64,000 nt of DNA from Ancistrus triradiatus (Eukaryota > Chordata > Actinopteri > Siluriformes > Loricariidae): positions 248,001 through 312,000 of the forward strand of contig JAJAGP010000224.1 of the NCBI GenBank assembly GCA_025084515.1. The letters run 5' to 3'. A program made the position numbers and the translations under genes. The notes beneath the pieces are model-generated. The model saw only the letters and a program-made list of their open reading frames with translations, was not told the origin of the DNA and did no database searches. Positions 1 through 11,409 of the stretch are shown here, piece after piece (the first letter of the stretch is position 1; the number at the start of each line of letters is the position of its first letter).

Positions 1-596
1 CAGTGCAGATAGCTTTGACCCAAAACCTAATCACTGTGCAAGTGTACAGAAATTTTGAACTTGTGTTTCTGAGCTTCTGTTTCCTACTCAGGAATAAAGA
101 GAGCTCAGTTTTTGAACTGGCTGTAATGTATGCAAAGAGCTTGGGATGACTTTCAGCTCTACAACACACTTCATCTGACTTTGACCCTCATGAGTGTCTG
201 TATATAAAATGCTAATGTTTATCATTAGATATATCAGATTGAAGTTGGGTTTAATCCAGGGGGTCATTCAATCTCTGCGAGTAGAGCTAAAAATAAACAA
301 GTAATATAGATCTCAAAGATGAAAACTGAAGTTAAACTCTTAAGAAAATCCCATGAAGCAGAACTAAAAATAACATTCAGAGAGCATTAGGTATCCAGGA
401 GCAGTTAGAGTTATATGGTCTGCTCTCCAGCTTTCTAGCCTTGCTTCGGCAGAATCAGTGCTCTACAATATTTGCTGTAAGAGTTGTAAGATGTGCTTTA
501 CAAGGACTAGCTTGTTATGAACACATTATGAAAGCTGTACTTTCAGGCAAGGAAAAGATGGTTTGATCACTATTAGCACTGTAAGTATATGCCTGT

Positions 597-1292
597 TACT
601 CAGTTGACTTCATTATTGATTCATATTGATTTTAGAAAAGTGTCCCACCCAACAGAGATTGATTAGCGTATTGACTGGTCTTTGCCTTTTTCACCATGCT
701 TTGTTTTCCCGTCACTGTTTCTTCCATGCTCATCAAGCTGCCTTTCTCGGTTGTGTGCAAGACATCTGGCATGTGTTCTCTGGGGCCACTCGTTTTTTGT
801 GGTCACTTTATGCTCACCACTGTTGTCTTCTGATGTCTTCTTGTGTGTATTACTCAATGTTCACAAATGGAGGGTGCCATAAGAAATGCAGCAGGTTCAA
901 TTCTGAGCTTTGTATATTGTGTGTGGAGTTCGTATTGGTACATACTAGCTGTGGGTTTCCTTAAGTCTGGTGCGCTCTGCTTGGGTGATACCATGTGATA
1001 GACACTTGTGTCCATGGTGGAATCATGCATTGCACTCAGCTTTTTTGAGGTGGGATTTAGGCTTACCACAACCCTAAAGAGAATGAAGTTGTTAATGATG
1101 ATGATTTATGGAGGAATATGGTATAGTATAAGGGAGTATGTTAAATATTTATGAATCAGTATGCTTTTGTCTCTTAATGGACTTAGTTATTGATTGTTCT
1201 TGATTTTTTGAAACGTGTCCAGTCAAACGGTGATGGATCGTACATTTTTCTCACCACATGCTTTGCTTTCCTATCTTTGTTTCTTTCAAGAA
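597..1292. repeat. Diverged direct repeat pair (597-730 and 1180-1292)
   Basis: Both halves share ATTGATT, AAAAGTGTCC / AAACGTGTCC, TCACCA-CATGCTTTG-TTTCC and TTTGTTTCTT(T)C in the same order, with many substitutions. This looks like an old local duplication of intron sequence. Confidence 0.55.
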
Positions 1293-2202
1293 AAATATGC
1301 AAATGTTTTCCATGTAAGGGACTCCAGGGAACCCTGGAGACTCTTTGCCTGAAACAGTAGTGGTCAATAAAACAACCTTGTTAAAGTGCAACATAAAATA
1401 AATACATTTCAGTAACATTTATGTCAGACGTAGGTACTAATTTCAAGTAATTAAGAGCCATCCATTTCATTATTTGTACATTTCTGCAAAATATATGTTT
1501 TCATAGACATATAATCACTTTAATGCACAGACTCAGAGGAACGTTCCTGTAAATTAAAGAGAACATAAAATAAGCAAAGTTTGTAGTGTTGGAGGTGGCA
1601 ATTGTGAGCTATGGTTTTCTTTCAACCTGGGGAAGTGTAACTATTCCAAAAACGCAGGAACCATGGTTCAGTTCACACACAGGGTCACACTTAGGTCATA
1701 GATTGACCAGGCGTGCCTGTGTGAGTGAGTGAAAGGGGTTATGCCAGAAGGTCGACTAGAATTGCCTGCCTTTTTAAACAATGCTGTGTTCTTTTGCCAG
1801 TATGGAATTGAAGGGGTTACTCTCACTGACTTATCTCACAGTTATGTGTTTTACTCTATGGATATGTTCAGATGGTTATCAAATGAAACACTTCCAGTGT
1901 TGTGGGTTGCACAGACAGCCTGGGGCTAGATTCTGGATGTACAGTGGTGCTTGAAATTTGTGAAACCTTTAGAATTTTCTAGATTTCTGCAAAAATATGA
2001 CCTAAAACATGTCCTAAAAGTAGATAAAGAGAACCCAGTTAAACAAATGAGACACAAATATTATACTTCGTACGTCATTTAGTTATTGAGGAAAATTATC
2101 CAATATTACATATTAGTGAGTGGCAAAAGTATGTGAACCTCTAAGATTAGCAGTTAATTTGAAGGTGAAATTAGAGTCAGGTGTTTTCAGTCAATGGGAT
2201 GA

Positions 2203-2302
2203 NNNNNNNNNNNNNNNNNNNNNNNNNNNNNNNNNNNNNNNNNNNNNNNNNNNNNNNNNNNNNNNNNNNNNNNNNNNNNNNNNNNNNNNNNNNNNNNNNN
2301 NN
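2203..2302. other. Assembly gap, 100 N
   Basis: A run of exactly 100 N, the usual sign of a gap of unknown length. It falls inside a repeated transposon, which likely caused the break. Confidence 0.99.
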
Positions 2303-2309
2303 GAGATTT

Positions 2310-2660
2310 TAAGCCAAAACCTCCTTTTTCAGTGAGAGCATCGAAGATGGAACGTGGCTGGGTCTTCCAGCATGACAATGATCCCAAACACACTGCTCGG
2401 GCAACGAAGGTGTGGCTCCTGAAAAAGCATTTCAAGGTCCTGCAGTGGCCTAGCCAGTCTCCAGACCACAACCCCATAGACAATTTGTGGAGAGAGTTGA
2501 AAGTCCATGTTGCCCCAAAACATCACTGCTCTAGAGGAGACCTGCATGGAGGAATGGGCCAAAATACCAGCTACAGTGTGTGCAAACCTGGTGAAGACTT
2601 ACAGGAAATGTTTGACTTCTGTCATTGCCAACAAAGGTTATGTTACAAAGTATGGAGTTG
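2310..2660 (+). pseudogene. Tc1-like transposase, C-terminal fragment
   Basis: The frame from 2332 reads MERGWVFQHDNDPKHTARAT, then WPSQSPDHNP-IDNLWRELKV. These are the second catalytic Asp region (QHDNDPKHT) and the SPD-NP-ENLW region with the third acidic position of the Tc1 DDE transposase. At IDNLW the usual Glu is Asp, which would damage catalysis. The frame then shifts near 2515. The N-terminal DNA-binding part is missing in the gap. It is a dead copy. Confidence 0.85.
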
Positions 2661-3170
2661 GACCAAATTTAATGACCGAATACTTTTTTTGCACCATGAT
2701 TTACAATTAAAGTCTTTAACAATCCTACAATGTGATTTCCTGGATTGTATTTCTCATTTAGTCTCTCATAGTTGAAGTGTACCTATGATGGAAATTACAG
2801 ACCTCTCTCCTTTTTCTAAGTAGGAGAACTTGCACAATCAGTGGCTGATTAAATACATTTTGGCCCCACTGTAACATTGGATCATTTTCCTCAATAAATA
2901 AATGACCAAGTATAATATTTTTGTCTCATTTCTTTAACTGGGTTCTCTTTATCTACTTTTAGGACTTGTGTGAAAATTTGATGTTGTTTAAGGTCATATT
3001 TATGCAGAAATACAGAAATTTCTAAAGGGTTCACAAACTTTCAAGCACCACTGTACATGCTTAAATAAGAAGAAGCTAAATAAATAGACAGAAAGTAGCA
3101 ATATTTTTGCTCAGTATTAGATGTGTGCATTCCAAACTATTTTGAACTGTGTTTGTGTGTCTGTGTGCAG

Positions 3171-3352
3171 GTATGACTTTGTGGAGGTGTATGATGGGGA
3201 CAATGAGAATGCGGCCCTGGTTGGGAAATACTGCGGTAAAATTGCTCCATCTCCCATGACTTCTTCTGGAAACTCCCTGCTCATCAAATTCACCTCGGAC
3301 TATGAGACCAATGGTGCTGGATTCAGCGTTCGCTATGAGGTGCACAGAGCAG
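3171..3352 (+). CDS. nrp1: nrp1 exon: second half of CUB1
   Basis: Residues 1-60 of the visible protein. It begins YDFVEVYDGDNEN and contains KYCGKIAPSP and SDYETNGAGFSVRYE, which closely follow the CUB1 half of human NRP1 (YDYVEVFDG, FCGKIAPPP, SDYETHGAGFSIRYE). The acidic DFVEVYDG strand is the usual CUB core. The acceptor is a GT-rich tract ending CAG at 3168-3170; the donor is AG|GTATTT at 3353. The first base finishes a codon from an upstream exon and the last base starts the next (phase 1), so at least one earlier coding exon, with signal peptide and the first CUB1 cysteines, lies beyond the left edge. CUB domains of neuropilin bind the semaphorin Sema domain. Confidence 0.95.
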
Positions 3353-3439
3353 GTATTTACACACACATAGGTCAGGTTTGTTCTGTCTTCCATAAAGTGT
3401 ACAGTATGAACATGTCATGTGTGTCTGTGTAAGGGGGTT

Positions 3440-3513
<74 letters not shown>

Positions 3514-6500
3514 CCTCGTCAGGGTTTTTGGTAACGTGGCATGGTTTTCTGCAGAAAAACATGTTTGTAATGGAAGTTTGTGTTTGTGTGTGTGTGTGAG
3601 TGAGTGAGTGAGTGAGTGAGTGAGTGAGTGAGTGAGTGAGTGAGTGAGTGTGTGTGTGCGTGTGCGTGTGTGTGTGAGTGAGTGTGTGTGTGCGTGTGCG
3701 TGTGTGTGTGAGTGAGTGTGTGTGAACAGGTGCGCTTCAGGATGTTTGGCAATGTGGCATGGTTATCTGTAGATAACCATGTTATTAATGGAAATGTGTC
3801 TGTGTCTGTGTCTGTGTTTACTGTTTCATACCTGATCATATACACAAGCATAATGTCCACTATGGAAGGGCAAAATATACAATATATACAATAACAATGA
3901 TTGCAAGACCTGTCTAATGATTGAAATATTTAATCGCACCACTTGTATAGCGGTTCATAGCATGTTTGCTTGCTCGTATAGTTCAGAGCCATATAAGAGG
4001 ACAATATATGTACAACAGAATGCATGTATCTCTTATTAATAATTCAATAAACACAAAAAGATTGACAATTATAAGACAATTTCATCAGTTCTATTTACTA
4101 TTCAGATGCACTTTGTAGTTCTGCAATTACAGAATGTAGTCCATCTGTTTCTCTACATACTTTGTTAGTCCCCTTTACTCTGTTTTATTATGGTCAGGAC
4201 TTCCACAGGACCAGCACAGATCAGGTACTATTTGGGTGGTGGATCATTCTGAGCACGGATGTGGTGGTGTTGTGTTAGTGTGTGTTATTCTGGTATGAGT
4301 GGATCAGACACCTCAGTGCTTCTGGTGTTCACTGTTAGACACATCTACCATATTGCTCCACCTTATAGATGTAAAGTCAGAGACAGTAGCTCATCTGTTG
4401 GTGCACAGTTTGTGTTAATCATCCTCTAATCCAGTGGTTTGCAAAATGTGGGGGGAGCTATTGAGAGCCACCCTATCATTGTAACTGCTGCACTGCTGTT
4501 GTGCAAATCTTGAACATGTCTATAATTACTAATTACTATTTTTGCTCCACTCTCTCCCTAATACATTTTGGAAAAATGTTAACAAAAATTTGATCCAATA
4601 TAAAATAAATACACAAATGAAACATATGTCATTTAAATACATCAGTAAACATTTTTAACAGTACATATTCTATCTTTTTCCGTCCTCCCCAGTCACGGAA
4701 TGTTCAAGAAATTTCACGGCCCAGAGCGGAGTGATCCGAACGCCTGGCTTCCCTGATAAATACCCCAACAACCTGGAGTGCACGTTTATCATCTTTTCAC
4801 CAAGGATGGCAGAGATCGTTTTAGAGTTTGAAAGTTTCGACATGGAGCCTGATAACTCAGCACCATCTGGAGCCTCGTGCCGATTCGACTACCTGGAAAT
4901 CTGGGATGGGATACCCTACAGTGGGGGGGTGTTTGGGGGGGGGGGCCCATGATGGAGGGAAAGAGAGTTTAACACTAAGTGTGGAAGAATTAAGATAGGC
5001 AAAGGGTAAACTTTTAAGATGTGGAGAGTTTTGAAGACTTTTGCATAATACCAGATAATTTTTGTATAGAGGTGCTCGTGATGTACAAGCTGGATACGTT
5101 CTGATAAACCCCTCGTAAATAATCCAAGGAGCTTTTCATTTATGCTCTAAATGTATCATAGTGTAGCCTTCCTTAAACATGGCGTCAAATACTTCCTACT
5201 AAAATCAATTACACAAGCTTCTTTATAATACATGTTGGAATTATTTCAGGTAATTTAATTGAATCATGTATTGAAGTGAATAGCAAAAACAAAATGGTTA
5301 GTCTATTTGGCACTGCTTCTGCTTCTCAGGTCAGTCAGCTGGCTGCTGCTTAGATGCCCAGCATCGTACTGTGAGTTTTAAGTTTCAACTGTTATATTTT
5401 TTGAGAGGGTGATCGGGACGTTACTGCAAAAACCTGAGGTTGTGATTCTAGGAGCAAACAAAGGCAAACACTGGCAGTTCTGGTCTGCAATCAAAGCCCT
5501 GCATTGTACTCTAGGTCTACGGACAGAGAAATGTGTGGGATTTTGTTGGAAATCAGTGATGAGAGACTGGTTTAAAATGTCCTCTGCTGGGACCCCTGAT
5601 TGTACCTTTCAGTCATACCCTCTCAGTCCACTCAGGTCCCTCACTTTATACAACCCCGAATCAGAAAAAGTTGGGACGATATGGAAAATGCAAATAAAAA
5701 ATATATGCAGTGTTCCTACATTTTCTTTTACTTTTCTTTCATTACAGTATGAACCTGAGATATTTCAGTTTTTTTCTGGTCAGTTTCCTGCAGGCCTGCA
5801 ACACATTCAAACAAAGTTGAGACAGAGACAGTTTAGGTCTAGTAATGAGGTAAAAAAATAACTAAATAATGATGTGATTTCAAAACAAGTAATGTTAATA
5901 GATGATTGTAATCATGATTTGGTACAAAAGCAGCATCTAGGAAAGGCCGAGTCTTTGAAGGGTAAAGGTGTGCAGAGGATCTCCAGTTTATCAACAAATG
6001 TTTAACAGATATTTTTTAAACAGATATTTAAAAACATTATCAGTCATCTCAGAAATGTAATTAATAAATGAAATGAATTGCATAAAAAATTGAAATAATC
6101 CTGGGTTTCATACTGTCCTTCAATAAAATAACATTTTTTAAAAATAAATATTTCACGGAACACTACAGGTTTTTTTTTATTTTTTGCATTTTCCTACTGT
6201 TTCTAACTTTTCTGATTTTGGGTTTGCAGTTATAGGACTGCTTTTATAATTATAGTGCCATAGATGGGTTAATTCTTCGTAATTTGGTCTCTTAACAACG
6301 TAATAAGCCATTGTGGTGTATATGGTGTATATTATTCCTATTGCCCAATGGCCCTGCAGTGGCAGTTTGGCCAAGCCAGGAAATGAATCAACCGATTAGT
6401 AGTCTAGAGTCTGAATCACTGAGCCACGCTGGGTTAATGTTATCTGGATAAATGTCAGACTGACTTTCATTACTTGTTATCAGCATGTTGTGCATGAACT

Positions 6501-6589
6501 TAAAATAGATATATGGTTCCAAATGGAAAGAACTGACCTCTGACAATTTTATGACCTATTCTTCCCTCTCTCTCTCTCTGTCTCTCTCT

Positions 6590-6632
<43 letters not shown>

Positions 6633-6943
6633 CCTCTCTCTCTCCCCCTCTCTCTCTCACTCTCTCTCTCTCAGTTGGCCCACATATTGGGAGGTACTGT
6701 GGTTCCACTAGTCCAGGCCAGGTCGTGTCATACACCGGCATTCTGTCCCTCACAATCCACACTGACAGCGCTATCATCAAGGAGGGCTTCTCAGCCAATT
6801 ACAGCATCCGAAACACCCCAGAGCCCAGTCATGATGAAGCCAGTTAGTATTGCTTACTGTCAATCTTCCAGTTTCCCAGTACAATAAAATCTTGGTTGTT
6901 AAGATGAAATTATTTCAATGTCTTTCAAGGACCGAATATGCTA

Positions 6944-7011
<68 letters not shown>

Positions 7012-10000
7012 CTTATGTGAAATTTCTGAACATTGACAATTAAATGTGTTGTTATACAAGTCAGTAGCCAGTTAACTTTTTAGTAACTTTTGTTAGATTA
7101 TAGTGAGATTCAAGAAAACTTGTCTTTACTTTCAATTTTCACTTTATTTTCATATCATATTCAAATCATATTATCTGCATAACCAGTGGATGGTTGAACC
7201 ATTGAAAAACAACATCTTTTGAAAAATTTCTAAATTGATTAGTATTTGTTATGTTCCACCTTTTGCTGTAATAACTCCATCCACTTAAGTTGCAATGGAC
7301 TCCAAGAGCTGTTGGAGGAAGTGTGTGTGTGTGGATGTTGTGGAAGGACCTAAAGTGAGCAATTCATATGAGGAAACCTATCAACAACAACAAAAGTCAA
7401 AGCTGTTCTGTACAGAGGAGTGGGCTACAATGGCTGAAAGCTGATGTGCAAGAATGATCATCAGTTACCGATAACGTTTAGTTGCAGTTATTGCTGCACA
7501 AGGGAGTCACATAGGATCTCAAACTTTCATAATCATACAACATTTATAATCTCCTAATGTATTTGCTCACTAGAGCAATATCCAGCCTTTACCCCGCATA
7601 GGTTTTATATATATATTTTATACACTTTTGCGCTGTTTAACATCCATCTGATCAATGTTTGTTCACTTTAATGGCCGAGGTCTTAAGAATTGTAATAGGA
7701 AATAAAAATCTGTCTTATATGTCCTGTATATCTAATTCACTTTTGATCCTTCCGACATCTGCTGACAGAAAAGAGAGTCTCATTCTTGAAAGGCATTAAA
7801 AAAAAAAGTATCATTATATTTTTCTTTATAAGTATCATTATAGTTTCAAATTTTATAAAAGATAGGAATTACTGTATTGTACAGTACAGTACTGTACTAA
7901 ATATTTTAAATAGTATCACTGTTTCAAATAAAACACTGTGCAAAGTACCTAAACTACTATCTGACTATGGTATGTCCGGTCATCATCAGAATCAGAATCA
8001 GACTTATTCACCAAGTATGTTTACAAATGCAAGGGATTTGTTCCCGGCTGATGGTCTCTCTGTACAATCTGCACTAATGTACAGAATATTTACACGTGCT
8101 AACAATGCAGATGTACAAATAAAATAAAGAAGAAAAACAGAATAATATAATACAATACAAAAAGTGTAAATGTGCTTGTAAACACCAGTAATGAGTCACC
8201 ATATGTAATGATTTACACATGTACTGAGATAGCTGAATATTAACAATACAGGACAATGGTACATTGTATGGATACAAGTCAGTTATTTATCAGTGTGATG
8301 GCATTTCGTAACATGGATGTTAAACCGGTAATTAGACTGGTAACAGAAGGCATTATTCCCAGCCAGTAAGAAAATGTGTGCTACTTACAACTAGTCCGTA
8401 CTGCGTGGGAATCACAGCAGAGAAAGCATGCATTAGTTTCTTGATCTACCCAGAACCAAAGATGAACTATTTCTTAAAAACGTGTCAGTCTCAATATTGC
8501 TGACAGAGAGTGTGTGTGGATGATGTGTTGCAGATGAGTGCCTGACTCCTTTGGGAATGGAGTCTGGTGAGATAAGCGATGAGAGAATTACAGCTTCATC
8601 CCAGTACAATCCCAGCTGGGCTCCTTACCGCTCACGACTGAACTACCCCAGTAATGGCTGGACGCCATCAGACGACTCCCAAAGGGAGTGGATACAGGTA
8701 GAGACATTCATATACATATACGATCATATACGTACATGCACACATATGGACAGATATATCTAAATTGAAGGACACAGCAGAGGTTTGATGTTTTCTTCAT
8801 GTAGCAAAGGAAGCACAACCATGTAGGTACTGAAAAATGATGGGAAAAAGCCAGGACTGGCAAACAGTTAGCTATTCAGCAATGACTTAAGGCATTGAGC
8901 CTCTTGCCGTACCACAGTCTTTCTTACTCCAACATTTTTGTAGCACTGTTGTTTTTGTTGGTCCCATTTCCAGCTCAGCTGCCTCTAACACACAGAAAGC
9001 TATGACTATTAATAAAAACCTCATGACTGCATCACTACATTCCGCTGCCTAAAATGTATAATTTGTATACATAAATTATATTGCTACATGCACAGTATAT
9101 TCAATTAGAGCTGATATTTCTGAGAAGGGATTTTTTTTACTTTAATGAAAGCTTTAATGGAGCGATTAGCTTTGGCATTTATTAACTATTGCATCTTTCT
9201 CAAAACAAAGCACTATAATACAATTGATTCGGTTTGCTTGATGCATCATTTAAATGCCACAAAACTCCTCAAACATGCACATTTATCCACTTAGATGTAA
9301 TCAAATTAACTGAAGCAATAGATGTCCCTATCCAACACTGAAAAATAGAAGGAGAGGCAAGAGAGAATTCAGAACACGACAGGTGCATGATCATTTTATT
9401 TGGCTTTCAGTTTTTTGCCGGAAAGGCATATGGGTGTTCATTTATTCATGGCTAATATTCATCAAATATGAATGAATGGAAAACCTAAACCTAAATGGAG
9501 GTTAAGGTTGGCAGAAGAAATCCCCCCAGCCCAACTTCAACAGTCTAATTTAAATGCAATTTTAGTTTGACAGCTCTATCATCAGGGGTATTTCTAGACT
9601 TCCTGTCATTCTGGGGCATACACAGAATTTATGGCTGTACCCCACTGCTTACCAGTCAGTCATCAAAAATAAACATTTAAACACAAAATAGATGAAGTGG
9701 TTTAACACTACGGGTGGCTCAGTGGGTAGCACCGTTGCCTCACAGCAAGAAGGTCCTGGGTTTGATCTCAGGGAGGAGTGACTTGCGTCCTTTATGTGTG
9801 GAGTCTACATGTCCTCCCCGTTTCCTCCCACAGTCCAAAAACATGCATGAGGTTAATTGATTATGCTAAATTGATTGATGCTGAAGAGCAACATTAAATA
9901 AAACCTAAGATAAGAAAAGGTTTAACATGAAAGTGGGTGCAGATGACAAATTAAGAGCAAATTAGTACTAAAGAATGTTGTGTAGTACTAAACTTTAGTA

Positions 10001-11365
10001 TAAAAGCTTTTTTTATGCAAATGTAATGGATGCCTTTGCTATTTTAGTAAATGCCTTTGCTTTAGTGGTTTAATATGTACTTTAGTAGGCTGTACGGTTA
10101 TAAGTGGCCAGAACATATAGCTATAAGCTATCATTACCTTGCCTGCATCATGATTGGCTTTGCTGTTGTCCATTACTCCATGTGAAATGCTAACTGCAAG
10201 CGTTAGCCACTCAGGCATTTGGAAAGATGCTGGGGCATTATGGGAAATGTAGTGCCTGTAGTTTCCTGGGGCACATGATGACACCTTTGTCTCTCATTCA
10301 CTGGACACCTTTCTAAACTATGTCTTGATCACAGACGACAGCTTTACTCCTGGAAAGCATTCTCTCTGCTTCTGTTTCCATATTCTTTTTTAAAACACAG
10401 TCAATGTTGGTGCCATTCTTGTTTGAAGAAGCATTCATAAGTTCCAGTTTCATTAGCTTACATAACCTGACCAGGCTAAGTCACTTAAAATAAAATGTTA
10501 TTGTAAGAACATAAACAGTATCACCCCTGTGGACCCCTGTCTGTGCCTTTACCAGTTCCCTACCCTTCCAGCCCCTAACCACAGCTAACACTGAGTTTGA
10601 GAATAAACCAGATGGAAACATTACACAGTTTCATTTGCCGAATGTACCAGTTGCATTATTTCTCACTGCACCATCTCTCTGCTCACCGCTGGTTGTCTCA
10701 GCAGCCTTTCCCTTTATAAACCTTTCCCCTGACACACATTCCCGTGATGTTGAGCTTCACTGAGGATTTGTTGCCCTTTATTCAACATTCTGCAACTGGG
10801 AAACTGCACCATGTGGGTGACGGTGTCATGCACCTCTTTTGGCACCCAAGCACATAACAATCTCCCGGACCAGTAGGACTCCATACATGTTGGGTATACA
10901 TAATAAACCCACAAGGGATGAGGACTTATTAGCAGACATGACAGTATACAGGTAAGCTACCAGATGCTGTTATTGATCAAGTGTACAGGGAGGTCACACT
11001 AAGTACTTGCCACTGTAGCCTATAGAAGCTGTTTTTTCAGATTTGATTTTTCAGTTTTTTATACTGCATACAAATGTCCTGTATTTTCTGGTCTGAGAAA
11101 GAGTCTGAGAAATAATTATATATGGTCATTATTCCAGTGCTAAAACAACGGTATCTAAACAAATAGTGGCTTAACACATAGTATTGCATGCACTGTGAAG
11201 CTAACTGCAAAATTAGGCAGCCAGCTATGGGAAGCGATGGAGTCAAATGGTAGCCAAAAATAAGCAAAAATTGTGCATCATCCTAAAACTATCCTCTAAA
11301 TTAAATCTAAATTATCATCTAAAACTAAAGGAGCCAAACCAATCACTTAACGAAGTTTTTTTTTT

Positions 11366-11409
<44 letters not shown>

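Larger units (their letters stand above)
1942..3053 (+). mobile_element. Tc1-like element (family B) with a second Tc1-like element inside it; contains a gap
   Basis: Long inverted repeats of about 175 bases face each other (1942-2116 and 2875-3053), starting CAGTGGTGCTTGAA, flanked by TA (1940-1941 and 3054-3055). Between them is the 3' part of another Tc1-like element (family A) ending CCCCACTG at 2871 next to TA. Family A recurs at 33354-34672, 46287-47616 and 50195-51776. The left part of the inner element falls in the N gap, so the junction cannot be read. A new Tc1 element jumping into a TA of an older one is the simplest reading. Confidence 0.8.
1..3170 (+). other. nrp1 upstream intron (partial)
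   Basis: No coding exon was recognised. The missing CUB1 first half (a Cys-rich stretch with a PGYP-like motif) was looked for and not seen. The stretch holds a diverged direct repeat (597-730 and 1180-1290), a Tc1-like element with a gap (1942-3053) and otherwise plain AT-rich DNA. Open frames at 626-964 and on the reverse strand at 663-1069 show no family features. Confidence 0.6.
3353..4692 (+). other. nrp1 intron
   Basis: Holds GT, GA and GAGT microsatellites (3438-3730) inside a duplicated 80-base segment, and a small inverted-repeat element (4083-4440). The remainder is AT-rich with no coding sign. Confidence 0.8.
4921..6674 (+). other. nrp1 intron
   Basis: Contains a deletion-derived Tc1-type element (5651-6226) and a CT-rich tract running into the acceptor (6566-6672). 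The open frame at 5409-5861 spans the transposon end and shows no protein family. Confidence 0.8.
6843..8533 (+). other. nrp1 intron
   Basis: Contains an ATT microsatellite (6947-7010), decayed Tc1-type remains (about 7100-7530) and a dispersed repeat (7983-8250). The open frame 7786-8127 starts in unique AT-rich DNA and runs into the dispersed repeat; I do not regard it as a gene. Confidence 0.75.

Noticed and set aside
626..964. 112-codon open frame upstream of the first exon
   Set aside because: Cys/His/Phe-rich translation with no family features, no splice or promoter context, overlapping a diverged repeat.
3323..3860. Reverse-strand open frames of Ser-Leu and His-Thr repeats
   Set aside because: Direct translations of GA and GT microsatellites.
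5409..5861. 150-codon open frame in an nrp1 intron
   Set aside because: Crosses the left end of a transposon and has no protein family features.
7786..8127. 113-codon open frame in an nrp1 intron
   Set aside because: Starts in a poly-A tract, runs into a dispersed repeat and has no family features.
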